Source: Schistosoma mansoni (taxonomy: Eukaryota > Platyhelminthes > Trematoda > Strigeidida > Schistosomatidae). From it: DNA of 64,000 bases. The translations under genes and the position numbers were made by a program. Position 1 is the first letter of the stretch, and each line of letters starts with the position of its first letter. Below the pieces are notes generated by a model. That model was not told where the DNA came from and searched no databases. It was given only the letters and a program-made list of their open reading frames with translations. Below, in pieces: positions 47,651-59,999 of this stretch. The stretch is from positions 14,643,749-14,707,748 of the forward strand of contig NC_031495.1 in the NCBI RefSeq assembly GCF_000237925.1, given 5' to 3'.

Positions 47651-48507
47651 ACCATAAAGTAGAAAATAATATTTGTACAAGATTTGGCCAAATGTGGCTA
47701 TGAATAAGGGAAACAGTAATTAATAGACTGGGGATAACTCAGGAATGGTAAATCAAATAATAATAGTCTATGGTTCAAAATGCAGCTCATAATAAAAGGA
47801 ACATTATTATGAATAATTAAGTTACTTAACACTTATACAATAGGAAATATATATGTCATATTGGTCCATAAATAGTTCTCTAAGTTACCATTCGTAATTC
47901 TACACGGGATATAACACTCTTTAGAACCCCCACTAACTTTATAAAAACATGAATGCTCATTCTTTGTTTCCTTTTCGTTTGTTTTTAGAAAATAAACGGT
48001 TGTCTTTTGTGTTAATTATATAAATTGTTGAAACTATTACATAACTTCATTTCTTGACGATTTAACAATACAACATTTGTCTTATTTAATCCTTGAAAAC
48101 ATTCGAAAAATTTGACTATTTTGAAATAATCCCCTTCTATTTACAGGCTATAATATTCAATATCGGAAACCTTTGCTTACTCTATTAAATTATGCAATAT
48201 TACTTCATTTTCATAGATTTTTATATTCGGTACTTTAAGAAGGTTGACTATCTTCGGTAATTTTTTAATACTACTCTAATTTAAGATAGACTACCACATG
48301 TGAAAAAGCTACCCATAAATGTAACTAACTATATAGCTTAAGAAAGTGATACCGTTGGGAAAAACGTTTTTTTCGTCGAAACGTCTTCATTCTTTTTAAA
48401 TCTCTAATTATTTAATCAACCTCTTGATTGACATTGAACTAATCATCATTTATAATAATTTTCTAACCAAAAACAGTAATGTGGTGAAACAATTATTATT
48501 TAATAAT

Positions 48508-48660
48508 TGAATTCAAGAGTCAATTTACGCCAGACCACCATTGAAAACCCTGAATCCATCCAGTGCATTCAGGTTTTCAATAGTGATCTATATTAAATCG
48601 ATTCATGAATTCAACGATTAAATTACTACAATCTCCACAAACCCCCTTTCTGAAAATTAT
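48508..48660. mobile_element. Family A SINE, short foldback
   Basis: The left arm (GAATTCAAGAGTCAATT) and right arm (GATTCATGAATTC) share the variant ATTGAAAACC. The loop holds only CCATCCAGTGC of the hammerhead end. The right tail is complete (ACCCCCTTTCTGA). Confidence 0.75.
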
Positions 48661-48984
48661 TATATTTCGAATTACATTTTATGGGTTAATTTATCTAATA
48701 AAAGCAGTTTATCGGTATTGAGTGGATAAATTTAAATTAATTTTAATAACAAAAAAAACATTCTTTTGGAGAAAAGTTATAAAAAAAAGTAAAAATTAAC
48801 TGGTATTTTGTCATGGCATGTAAATCTTCTACAATGTATATCCAGACTACTCTTAATAAGATAGCTTTCTTTGAGGTATTCAATCAGTTATAAACAGCAA
48901 GGAATTGAGTATATATCTGCATCGGTTCAAGTTACTACATTATATTAGACAACGAGATAAAATTACCAGATTGATTGTCACAGT

Positions 48985-49145
48985 AGTAAAAGGATGTATC
49001 TGCACCATTGTGATCGATTCTGAGCCATGTCACTCAAAGTCTCTACTCATTAGTTATAAAAATCGCTCGGACCATAATCAGATGGTCTGTATCTACTCAT
49101 CCGGTGGAGATCAATAGACAACAAATTAATGGACTGATGCTGAGT
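48985..49145 (-). mobile_element. SR2-like LINE, 3' fragment
   Basis: Minus strand: matches the end of the long copy (AGTGACATGGCTCAGAATCG). 5' and 3' limits are vague. Confidence 0.65.
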
Positions 49146-50068
49146 CTTGGTTTGGGAATCCTCAGCTTTCTAACAATCTACTAATACTACATCAGCCGAA
49201 ATCATACTTACAGATAGGCATAATTTAGTTTGCGTAACCGAGACCCTAATCACCTTAGTCGATGAAGATATTTTATTTCACCAGCTGAAATGTCATCTTT
49301 ATCTACTAACCTCAGCTGCACATGTACTAGATTTTGATTATCAAACGAACACCTTGACTTCACCACAAATGATGAAAGTTAACAAAAGCTGTGCTGAGAT
49401 TTTAAAGTCTCACAACAATCATAATTACAAATAATCAAAGAATGAAACAGCAACTTGTCAAAAACACTAAACTTAAAATATGGTTTATCAAAAATTGATT
49501 GAATTTTACAAATATTAACCTTTCTATGTCGAGTCACTAAACTAGTGTTAAGAGTTTTCCATGTAACGTCCATACTTTTAACTTGATGTGTTTAGAAATT
49601 TCAGGCTCAAACAGTACGATAATTCATCACACTTGTATTTACCTGTAATTCTCCGGGTAGTACTAGTTTGTCATTATATGTCTTTAATTTAAAGTACAAT
49701 TCTAATTTCATGTTTAAAATTACTGAACATTGTTAGATGTAATCTAGCTTGACTTAGGATGAATAATTTTAGTATAATATCGGTCTAAGCATTCGGCAAG
49801 TTTAATAGGTTCCATGAACTTACCAACATCTTAGTTAGTTACTTATACAACAACCTGAAAACATTCTTACTATTCGTAAGATATTTGTAATGTTCTAGCA
49901 GACAGAGATGCAAACTTACAACTTATTAAGAACAGATCAAGTTTAAAAAAATTAAAGAAATTGTGAAATGTTTGAAATGGTATAACTACACATACATAAA
50001 ATTAAATATGTTTATTAAGCGCATAGTTTTTATCCGAATAAAAATACTTATCATAACGATTTACTTAC

Positions 50069-50502
50069 TCAACCAAATTGATTAATCCAGTACTACAAGA
50101 CCAATGCAATAAAGGCATTCCTGCAGATCTCCATGAATGATATTCTAATCCATGTGCAACTAATGCTTTAATAACATTTTCATCACCACCACCACGCATA
50201 GCAAAATGTAATAAAGTAGTTCCAAATTGATCAGTATGATTAACATTACCACCATGTTTTGCAAATGTACCAACAGCTTCACTATCCGATCGCATACATG
50301 CACTTTGTAATGATGCAGTTAATATATCAGTTGGAACTTTATGTTTACTTAAATATTTATCTAATCCTTGATAATCTTTTACTTGAATAAATGCATTAAT
50401 AACTCGTGCTGGACTACCTCCACTTGAAACAGCGCCGGCAATTTTAGCTGCTACTATACGTTTTCCTTCAGATGTAGTCGAATTATTATCTGTAATCGAC
50501 AT
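50069..50502 (-). CDS. TRPM-like ankyrin cation channel, exon 1 (residues 1-145)
   Basis: First coding exon of the channel gene running to 3445. The ATG at 50502-50500 sits in an A-rich context (AAAAAA before ATG), and no better upstream start is seen. The exon encodes a low-complexity N-terminus and then ankyrin repeats: one around residues 90-122 (FGTTLLHFA then VIKALVAHG) and one starting near 126 (GMPLLHWSC). The donor is GTAAGT, read on the minus strand from 50068, leaving two bases (GA) of codon 145. Joining to the acceptor at 8967-8968 supplies the A of a GAA codon and continues the same ankyrin repeat without a break (INLVE then YLVEHG). That continuity across 41 kb is the main evidence that the exons belong together. 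An earlier non-coding 5' exon or trans-spliced leader cannot be excluded. Confidence 0.9.
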
Positions 50503-51880
50503 TTTTTTACAAAAAAAACTAGTTTATCTTCAAAAATTCATTTAAAAAACGTGTATTTAATTTGTAAATAAGAATTCGTTTAATAACTTTGATATTGAGG
50601 AAAGTTGTTATGTTGAAATGGGTTGAAATTACAGTCATAAGTAAACTGTATTTATTGCATTATTGTAAAGTAGTCATAGGCGCTATGAATCATATTTATA
50701 TAGATACAAGCTACAAAAAAATGTAAATAAATTCGGTTAAATTAGCTATTTGATTACTGGTCCATTTTTTTTTCGTACTACATGTCTGTTAATGTTGTTA
50801 TGATTACTGTTGTGTGTTTTACACTTTCATCTCCTATAGGCTTATTTACATATATATGTACATTGGATTAGTTAGAGAGAAAAAAAACAAAAACAATAAC
50901 AAACTACATTCGACCTGATGTGTCTTGCTTTCACTCAGATAATATGTATATATAAATTCACAATGACATAGATTATTTTCTCCCTATTTATCCCTTGACT
51001 ACTGACAAGATGATATTGTGCTATTTAGTACAATTTTCAGTAGATACATGAGATTACAGTGTAAATGTAAAATATTCATACGATGTATGATTATTATTAT
51101 TATTATTGTTATTATTATTATTATTATTATGTAATGATACTTCATGTAGGTTTTTAATAAAACAACAACAGCAATTATGAAATGATGAACATTACCATTT
51201 CGCTGTTCTAATTAAATTATTGAAAAATTAGTGAATAACGATATATATTGATTGACCTATTAACTAATTTCATGGTAACTAAAATTCAGTTGAGTTTATT
51301 GAGAATGACAAAACTGTGAACGATAAAACTGACAGAACTAGATCATGGCCCATTGTACATCAGAAGTTCTAAGTTACAAAACTGTCGTTCGTTTGAACAT
51401 ACCCTGTCGGAACGGTGATATTCATAATGTTTAAAAATAAAAATTCTAATCTATTTCATCATGTCATAACTCATCTTTTAAATACTTAAATGAATCAATG
51501 TCAAAAGATAATAAGCAGTAAATAAACTTGCTAATCAGTCTCAATATAATTACATGCAAATATTCTTTATTAAAAATAATGCGAAGTCATACCAGTTTAG
51601 ACTAAATACTTACACACATGGTGAAAAATTTATCGTTTTCGTTTCAATTAAGAATAGTTTTTTTCATTGTTTTATTTAGACTTATCTCAGTTCTGAATCT
51701 TTTGCAGACTAAGCTTTTAATTTGGTACTATTTAATGGTGACTGACAGCTGGGTAGTAAAGATAAAGTAATTTCACATTCAAAGGTGGATGTTTTCGTTA
51801 GATTCTATTTTTGGTAGTACTTAATAGTAACTAGTTAAGTCATAAAGTAATTGGATTTTGTTGTATTTAACTCACTTTAT
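50503..51880. promoter_or_regulatory. Upstream region of the channel gene
   Basis: Must hold any 5' leader and promoter if exon 1 is the first exon. No TATA box or spliced-leader acceptor can be singled out in this AT-rich sequence. It holds the ATT microsatellite. Confidence 0.3.
51086..51130. repeat. (ATT)n microsatellite
   Basis: About 14 ATT units with one G interruption, roughly 600 bp upstream of the channel start codon. Confidence 0.95.
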
Positions 51881-51884
51881 TATC

Positions 51885-52325
51885 AGAAGGGATTTTTGTG
51901 GATATTATAGCAATTTTAATAGTTGAGATAATGAGTCAGTTAAAGCTAAACCTCCATGGAAAACCTGAAAGCACTGGATGGTCGCTTCGTCCCACTGTGG
52001 GACTCTCCAGCAGTGCGCACCAACGATCCCACCTCTCGAGATTCGGACCCAGGACCTATCACTTTCGCGCTCGAGCGCTTAACCTGTAGATCACTAAGCC
52101 GGCTCACTCGTGACTGGCTTCAAGTGCTCTGGTAGGACTGGTAGGTCCTTGGTTCGAATCTCGAGAGGTAGGATCGTGGATGCGCACTACTAAAGAGTCC
52201 CACAATAGGATGAAACAGCCGTCCAGTGCTTCCAGTTTTTCCACGGTGGTCTAGCTTCAACTGACTCATGAATTCAACTATAGAAAAATATTACTAAAAT
52301 CTCCACAAAATCCTTTCTGCTGACA
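51885..52325. mobile_element. Family A SINE foldback, long arms
   Basis: The left arm is a minus copy from tail to A box (CACTAAGCCGG near 52095). The right arm is a plus copy from before the B box (GGTTCGAATC near 52151) to the tail. The arms share little private change. The left and right hammerhead cores are altered (CTACTAAAGAG on the right). Confidence 0.8.
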
Positions 52326-52689
52326 TTGAATTGTTCAATGGTTTGAAATAAATCATAATTCAGTACGAACATCACTTAATAAATATGTAAAATTATTGAT
52401 GATACATGAAATACTTTTCATTCAATACGTTTGTAAATTTTAATAACTTCCGGTAACTCACAATAATCTAGAACATTTAACCAAGCCTGACTATTAAAAT
52501 AATGGATTAGTTTAAAAGAGCAAATAAATCCCTATTAAAATTATCTTAAACTCAGTTGCAGTCATTGTTGCTGTTACTTGTTTCAAAATAGTTTCTTTAT
52601 ATGATGTCAAAGCTTCAATTTTAGCTTATTTCTTGAACTGTCAATGAGAGTTCCTTATTATTTTGGTTCTATTAAGTCATATTGTCTAG

Positions 52690-53185
52690 AAGGTCAATTA
52701 GTCAGTTACAAAGTAGGACCAGGCACATACATCCATCTATCCAAGTTACCACACCTCATTAGCACAACAAAATGAATACCAAATTCATAGAAGTAGTTAC
52801 TTCAATGGTACTAATATATAAAAGAAAGATGTCATATAAGGATATGATACAGGAAGAAAGAATTAGTTCGTAGAAAGAAACATATAAAGCAATTTTAATC
52901 TCCAAGTTAAGGAAAAAACGAAGAGCGTATACACCTAAGCCATTGTGACGGATTCCGAAACATGTCATCAGGAGTCTCCAACCATTGGTTACGACAGTCA
53001 CACGGACCCCAACCAAGTAGTCTACATCTACCAACATAACTCAGACTAGAAATTAGTGACTTCAAGGACTGATGCCACGTTTCTATTTGGCCACCTCCTT
53101 CTTTCTTCCAACCATCTCCAACACTAGTCAGCTTTGCGCGTCGTGGTAATCGGTGTATAAGCATACGTAACATGTCTTGAAGGGT
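52690..53185 (-). mobile_element. SR2-like LINE, 3' fragment
   Basis: Minus strand: from CGATTACCACGACGCG-like coding sequence (near 53150), through GGTTGGGGTCCGTGTGAC, to the 3' untranslated end with CAGTC repeats. Encodes the last hundred or so residues, with frame breaks. Confidence 0.9.
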
Positions 53186-53947
53186 TCGATGATGTCAAAT
53201 GAAAGAAGATGAAACAATTCTGTAGTATTCCTTTCGACTACAAACCATAAAATAATTGTATTTTCAAGTCGTTTTTTATTTCATTAGCATATGACACATG
53301 AAAGATGCTCTTTACAGCTAGCTGAAAAAGAAATTATAAATCAAATTATTTGTGTGGCGCATACATATTTGGTGCCTCCTTGTACCAATGTTTATGTGTT
53401 TAAATAAATAAAAAATAAACAGTAAGAAAACACAAAGTATTGCTACATAAAGTAACTCTCTCTCTCAATCTTGAAAAGTTTCTTCATCAATAACTAAGTT
53501 TAAATTGAATAAATTAAATTTTACAAAACCAAAGAAAAGATTATATTTCGTCAGATAAACTGTTCACTCGAATGTTATACCCCTTCATTAATAAGACCGT
53601 TATTACCAGTTCTTGGAATAAACCGATTCCTAGTTCGTAATGCTCATCATCATTTCTGTTTACTTGCTGTGCTCCTGACTTCGTCTACCACTACTTACCA
53701 TTATTTCTTTAACATAACTTTGAACATTGATCGTTTGATTAGACATGGTTGATGATTTAACCTTGTAAAACAACATAATGCTCATATGATATTTCAATTA
53801 AAAATACTTGCTGAAACTTTCGATGCATGTACTTGAAGTTAAATCAAATAACTGCCTCATTCCTGTTAATTGATCCTAGCCTGATTTTGAGATATCAACA
53901 CAGAATTTATCACGTAGATTATTACTGACAACCAATTTATATTATCT

Positions 53948-54261
53948 TACTTACTTACTTTACTTACTAACACCTGTTACCCCTCGTGGAGGAGCATAGG
54001 TCGCCCACCAGCATTCTCCACCCAACTCTGTCCTGGGCAATCTTTTCCAGTTCTTTCCAGTTGTTATTCATCTTTTTCATATCTGCTTATTCCTTCAACT
54101 CCCAGAGCAGAGTTTAAATGGTCTGAACTATTTTTTCTGGTTAGCGTTCTTTTAGCGAGTTAGTTTTTCTACAGGATGGGTTCGCTAACCCTATGCCCAA
54201 CCCTCCTCCTGTACCCGGGCTTGGGACCGGCAGTAACTCTAAAAGAGCTGCAGGCGGAGTT
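53948..54261 (-). mobile_element. Internally deleted RTE-like element with exact 14-bp TSD
   Basis: Read on minus: a GC-rich 5' leader starting AACTCCGCCTGCAGCTC, continuing GTTAGCGAACCC, joins directly to the last about 150 bp of the RTE-like LINE (AGAATGCTGGTGGGCGACC, then GGGGTAACAGGTGTTAGTAA) and its AAGT repeat tail. All coding sequence between is absent. It is flanked by AATTTATATTATCT at 53934-53947 and 54262-54275, so the short form itself was inserted. Confidence 0.88.
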
Positions 54262-54275
54262 AATTTATATTATCT

Positions 54276-56334
54276 AAATAAATATTATATGCACTCTTTC
54301 ACAAAGTCCTCAATAAAAGAGAACAAATCGAACTTTTGACATAAACAAAATAAAAAGTATTCGTTCCCTGGGCCTTACATTAAATTAGTAAACGTTCTTA
54401 TTTGATACTGATTAAAAAATCGCTGTTAAATGTGCTTTTGCACAGTGAATGGTGACTAAATCACTGACATTAAGTTTTCATATGATATATATAATCATGA
54501 AAAACTAATCACACTTTTCTAATATTTAGCCCCTGAATGCAACAGAACTACAGTTAAAACTATATAAAGCATGTGCCACGAATTCACTAACAGAAGTCTG
54601 TTGAATAAATCCACAAAAATATAATATTTTAATTCGGTTACAAGATTCTTTTCACTATTCTTAAACTTAAGTAGATATGAAAAACTCGTTGATATCATTC
54701 AATTTAACAACATCTATGGTATAGAAAATCTTAATTTGGATGGTAAAAGAAAAAACACCAACCTAGAAGTTTCACACTGATTCGCAAGTTTTATATTAAT
54801 ATCCATTTAGATTTTTCCCTTACATGTTATTTTAATAATGTACATGCACAATAATACATATAATACAGTTCTAATATAGTCTAGTTCTATCAAGCTATAT
54901 GAAATTGTAGACAGGGGAAGTATTGATTTCTTCTCCTGTCATAAATATTTTACAGATCAGCAATTGGTGATTTTTTTCTTAGTGCAAAACAGAATTCCAT
55001 TTTTGAAAATGACACTGATTACAACTATCAGTTCATAATTATAGAATAACTGGTATTGTCTTGAATGCCTAGTCTAAATATATTTCAATAGAAGTCATCA
55101 ATCAAATTGTATTAAAATTATACCAATATAGAATAGATAGTTTTTTTAATAATAAACACAAATAAGGTTCATCATTCATAAATGTTTAAAACGGTCTTTC
55201 ATTTCATCCTTTTGACTCATTTTTTCTTCTAAAATAAGGAAATACTTTTTTTCCATGTTATATGGAAGTTAACAGTATATAAAAACTTTCGTTTAAATTT
55301 GATCGAATAGTTTCATAATATATGGGCGCCAAGTTGATGATGTAAGACATTCAAGAAGAAGAATGTATTTATAAAACCTCAGGGAATAAATTCAAAGTAA
55401 ATCCAACATCTTCAAAGTACTATAGTGTAATATTCAGAGAGTTTAATTCTATTCAAGGTTTATTGATTTCGAGTGCTGAATAAATTAATGTTGAAAGTTT
55501 TATTTTCTTACTTTAAAACGTTAAACATTCCTAGAAAGTTAAAGGGAAACTAGAATGTAACATGATAAAATTGTCCAACCGACAATGATTTTATCATAGT
55601 CAACCATTCATTTTCACCTGTTATGAAATCAAGTTCAGTATTCAATATTTTAAGTTTATTCATAAACTTTGAAATTGAATTTCTATGTTCATTGTACAAT
55701 GTTTTTTCATTACGTTTAGAAAAAAATGAAATTCATTTATTTTCATTAATTAGTTATGAATTATTGATTTATCATAAAACATACTTTCATGATAATTGTA
55801 CTACACGTAAATGAGGGGGTTGTTTAACTTTAAAGATTCTTTTTGATTTTCAATACAATAAAGAAAAAACTATTGAAAAGGAATAAATCTTCAAACTACA
55901 AGTTATGATGGTACATAGTTTTCATTCATTCGATCATCAAGACTCATGATTGTAGTAATTAGTCTTTATATGGGATTCTAATAAACTTCATGGATGGTAA
56001 TCGTTTGTAACATAACCGAATATATTGCGTTTATTTATTGGAGACAATGACACTAACATTGTAATTAAAAAGCATGACAATATCAAAAAAGTATGTTTTA
56101 ATTACTACACAAATAGATTTATTCGTATGATTCATAATAATATTACTGTAATAGAGATAATTAAAGTTCTGTTTTCATGCATTCAAGTTTTCTACTCTCT
56201 TTAGTAGATTCTTTGCATTGTCTATAAGACTCTGTCATGAAATAATAAGAAAAAAGGAAAACTATGAGTCAATATAAAATAAATTCAATTTGTTAACAAA
56301 ACTACTTAAATAAACTAGTGTAAATAATACAATT
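54276..56334. other. Spacer, nothing recognised
   Basis: Very AT-rich, with short frames of no recognised family and no repeat shared with the window. Confidence 0.4.
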
Positions 56335-56343
56335 ACAAATTAT

Positions 56344-56454
56344 CGTGGATGAACACTACTGAAAAGTCCCATAATAGGACGAAATGGCCGTCCAGTGCTT
56401 ACAGGTTTTCTACGGTGGTCTTTTTTCAATTGACTCATGATTTCAACTATATAT
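56344..56454 (+). mobile_element. Family A SINE, 5'-truncated, with TSD
   Basis: Starts at CGTGGATG just before the hammerhead and ends after the CAATTGACTCATGATTTC tail block. It is flanked by ACAAATTAT at 56335-56343 and 56455-56463. A plain, non-foldback insertion. Confidence 0.8.
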
Positions 56455-56644
56455 ACAAATTATTACACAAATAAAACTATAAAGCACACACACATTGAAA
56501 TCAGGAAATTTCATTTTAAAAAATAACATAACAGAAATTAAGTATACAGATTAAACTTTTACACAATTTGTTTAAATTCATCTAACAATAATAAAGGTTA
56601 AAGGTTATTTTAAATATTTAAATAAGTAATGTTTTGCAAAAAAA

Positions 56645-56815
56645 GGATAAAGGACTCAGTAGCTGAGTGGATAGCGCTTGAAGGGAAAGGTACTGGGTTC
56701 GAGTCCCAGGGTGAACATCAGCGCTGAGATGCAGGTACACCAAGCTGACGAATCCAAAATAGGACGAAACATGCGTCAAACTGGATTCCACTGCTAGCCA
56801 CTATCCATCTTTTCT
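56645..56815 (+). mobile_element. Family B (Sm-alpha-like) SINE with whole tRNA head
   Basis: A box TAGCTGAGTGGATA (56658-56671), B box GGGTTCGAGTCCC (56695-56707), hammerhead, CCACTATCCATC block. The clearest head of this family in the window. The downstream tail is missing. Confidence 0.88.
56735..56790 (+). ncRNA. Hammerhead ribozyme (family B)
   Basis: CTGACGA at 56745-56751, GAAA in ACGAAACATG, GTC at 56775-56777. Helix II is slightly changed (ATCC/GGAC) and helix I is imperfect. Confidence 0.6.
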
Positions 56816-56819
56816 CATA

Positions 56820-57795
56820 AACTATTAGTTGTTTAACTTTAAATTATTCCAATGTACGCTACAGAACTAGATTTTCCAATTATATAATAAGAAAATATAT
56901 GATGATAGTCCATATCATCTATGAACAGCTCATTTCAAAAGAATCAAAAACGTTATCTTAAACATATTTCTAGACTCATATTAGGTATTTATGTAGATGT
57001 TTTATTATGTGATTTGGATAGTTTGAGAGTAGTTTCTATGACATATCAACACAATGACTATCTTAAATCAGTTTACAAATGTTTTCTTTTATTTAGTAAC
57101 TCCACAGTAGAATGGATCTATGTTTCAACAAAGAACCTTCAGATTGTGATTCAGTTTACTATTTTCACTTCACGACGAATTTATATTTGAAATGAGTTTT
57201 CACATATCTTCATATAATTTGCACTGTCAATCTTTGATATACTTTCATAGGGTCATTTAAATTGGTTCCCCACTTTCTTTCTTTCATGAAAACGAAGTTT
57301 TTTTTGAATTTCATTTTTTGATAACAAAAAAACACCCAGAACCATAAATGATGAAGGAGATATAAGTTAACTGTTTACTTGTTTTGTTATATAATCCATT
57401 ACATAAAATCCAAGCTATAAAAATGTGATTTAGTTATTTTCATCATGATTCTTTTTTCTCTATACACTATCATTATCGATCTGAAAAATGATGCGACAAA
57501 GTAATGAGAGAAAATATGAGATTAAAGCAGCTGTTTGTCTACTTTCTGAGTATGTCATATGATTAAACAGCTGTTACTTCAATGGAAACTCCCATTGAAA
57601 CATCAAACTATTCGAATTCATTATGACACTGTATGATTAAATAAATTTTTTTTCAAATTGTTGAAAATCAACTTAATTTATTTATATCTGTAGGCGATAT
57701 AAACTGATGCAATACAAAGTAATCTATTTTTAATTTTATATAACTCATAAACAATAAAACAAACAATACCAAACTGAGTAATATTATTCAACTAA
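56820..57795. other. Spacer, nothing recognised
   Basis: Includes an 89-codon plus frame (56921-57190) without a recognised family or neighbouring signals. Not called as a gene. Confidence 0.4.
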
Positions 57796-57799
57796 TCAA

Positions 57800-58110
57800 C
57801 ATTCACTGGCCAGATACCATGAGCAACAGCCTTTTATGGGAGAGGACAAACCAGCTTCTAGCTGAAGAAGAAATTAGGGAAAGACATTGGAAGTGGATCG
57901 GACATACATTTAGGAAATCACTAAATCATCATCCCTAACTTGGAATCCGGAAGGGAAGCAAAAAATAGGAAGGACAAAGAACACATTACGAAGCAAACAT
58001 GAAAAAAATGAATAACAACTGGAAAAGATTGCTCAGGATAAGGTTGCATGCAGAATGCTGGTGAGCGGACTATGCTCCTCGACGAGGGGTAACAGGCGTA
58101 AGGAAGTATT
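57800..58110 (+). mobile_element. RTE-like LINE, 3' fragment
   Basis: CACTGGCCAGATACCATGAG to AGAATGCTGGTGAGCGGAC and GGGGTAACAGGCGTAAG. Only the C-terminal coding block, with frame breaks. Confidence 0.88.
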
Positions 58111-58510
58111 CATTTAACACTGTCTAAAAGCGATTGATTGACAATTAATAACCGATACTGATTGACAATGTAAAGTGTAGTTTTACCATTAATCGAATAC
58201 ATTAAATTTTAATACCAACCATATATGACCAGAAATTGAACTTTCTTTCCTTTTATTTTGATAATGCTGTTCTCATTCTAGTAATTATACAGTATTTATA
58301 AAAGCTATTGTATCACTCATTTGTACTAAATGATTAAGAGGCAGTGTTAATTATTTTTGTTTCAGTAGTAACTTTCTAATTCTGTTATCTATTACTGGCT
58401 TTCATCAGTTATAATCTAATTGATTTATTTTCGAATCATATTAATGATGAACAATGACTGAAACGTTGGTATCTTCACAATTTTATTTTAAAAATAAAAA
58501 TTATAACCGC

Positions 58511-58598
58511 TGAAACTATGAGTCAATTGAAGCCAGACCATCAATTGACTCATGGTTTCAACTTTGAAAAATACTAAAATCTCCACAAAACCTCTTCT
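58511..58598. mobile_element. Family A mini-foldback with exact 12-bp TSD
   Basis: 88 bp: an inverted tail end (ATGAGTCAATTGAAGCCAGA) meets a plus tail (CAATTGACTCATGG) that runs on to the family end (CCTCTTCT). No hammerhead or head remains. It is flanked by AATTATAACCGC at 58499-58510 and 58599-58610. The smallest foldback unit in the window. Confidence 0.88.
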
Positions 58599-59029
58599 AA
58601 TTATAACCGCCTTAAAGTTAAGCAATTAGACATTGAACAAAACGCTATGATTACTGATCCGAATAGCAAACAAATATTGACTGGAAGTAATAATAATCTA
58701 CCGTTTGTTAGTACACAGTATTGAAAAAAGAAACACAAATTCAAAAATCTAAATCAAACATTATTAAAATCTAAACAAAAATCTACTAAAAGAAAACCAA
58801 AATCATTTCATTAAAGTCATGTTGGATTTTCTTTTCATTTTTCTGTATTTTTTCTTGTTATCATGCATATGTTCAGCATATTGTGTTGTACTTTTATCTT
58901 AATGACTTACTGCTGGTCGATATTCACGATCATTGTACTCACTTACAACTATGTTTAACTATGTTAAATTTGAAAATGTTTTGTTACTTTTTAAAAACAA
59001 AAGCTGCAACTAATAATAATTATCAGTAT

Positions 59030-59395
59030 GGGGTTGTAGAGATCATTAAGTTTTTGAATGAGATCATGAATCGATTGATGTTAGACCACCATTAAAGATC
59101 TGGATGCACTGGACTAGCGTTTCGTCCTATTACGGGACTCCTCGACAGTGGGCATCTACGACCCCACTCGCGAGATTCGAACCCAGGACCTCCGGTCTCA
59201 CGCGTGAACGCTCAACCTCTAGACCACTGAGCTGGCATCCAGTGGTGCTGATGTCTAACCTCAACCAATCCACGAAATTGCGCGACCATCTTCCATTGTA
59301 CAGAGGTAGATGCCTGTCTCTACCTGACATGGACTGACTCCACTGGTCACAGCTTCTCACTAGAACTCCGAGAATTCCCTCAAGACTTTAATGAT
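59030..59395 (-). mobile_element. Family A SINE, full-length minus copy
   Basis: On minus: 5' part from GAATTCTCGGAGTTCTAGTG, A box CAGCTCAGTGGTCTAGAGG, B box GGGTTCGAATC (near 59175), hammerhead region and diverged tail. The core reads TCGAGGA, so cleavage is unlikely. Confidence 0.85.
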
Positions 59396-59574
59396 GATTA
59401 AAGTCACCAAAGTAATAGCAGTAGTATTAACAATATTGATGATAACGCTAACTTGATACTTTAGTCAAATAATTTGTTGCGAATGTATTCATTTTTGGTA
59501 TAGTTTTTATCCTACACTCACATTATTTGAAGAATTATTGACAACTAAGGAGTATTTAACTAATTCTTCACTCA

Positions 59575-59945
59575 TGTTCCATAAGAGGTTGTGTAAAAAA
59601 TAATCAATGGGCGCTGCTGACCAATTGCTAAGTTGAACAAAAAAATATTTAAAATTGAACGATTCTTGAAAGTTCTACAATTGATAGTGTGGTGTGTGCC
59701 ACTAATGTCGATAAATATAAGTTTTATGCCTGGCGACAGGTTAAGAAGTTCGAAGAGAAGAGAACGAGAAGAGAGAGTGGTTGGTGCGGAAACGAAGGAA
59801 CAGTCAAGTCTGAGACGACTGATTGACATTTTGCAAACGAAGCATTTACTGTATGGTTCTCAGATTTTATTAAGAGTTTCTGTAACGTTGTACTGAAGTT
59901 TGTTTGATTATCTGCACTGGTGTTCTCGTTCACCATAATAATATC
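59575..59945 (-). repeat. Family F dispersed repeat, minus copy
   Basis: Minus strand: GGTGAACGAGAACACCAG, CATACAGTAAATGC, AAATGTCAATCAG, GACTTGACTGTTCC, then ACATTAGTGGCACACACCAC. Same block order as at 45945, without the family D insertion. Confidence 0.65.
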
Positions 59946-59999
59946 ACCTTCATGAAATCTAGCTCGAAGTCCATACTTTGTTGACGTGACTGGTCAAGA

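Larger units (their letters stand above)
8967..50068 (-). other. Intron 1 of the channel gene, 41.1 kb, packed with mobile elements
   Basis: It runs from the donor GTAAGT at 50068 to the acceptor AG at 8968-8967. It has no supported host exon. Its phase fits a direct join (two bases left by exon 1, one supplied by exon 2). Nearly all recognisable content is LINE, SINE, foldback and unclassified repeat, on both strands. A skipped or alternative small exon cannot be excluded without transcript data. Confidence 0.8.

Noticed and set aside
51086-51130. CRISPR or regulatory array
   Set aside because: Simple ATT microsatellite with no spacer structure; the genome is eukaryotic.
56658-56730. tRNA gene
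   Set aside because: A and B boxes are present, but the sequence is followed by the hammerhead and SINE body, and no complete cloverleaf is evident. It is a SINE head.
56921-57190. 89-codon plus frame
   Set aside because: No domain, no splice or neighbour support, AT-rich composition; likely chance.
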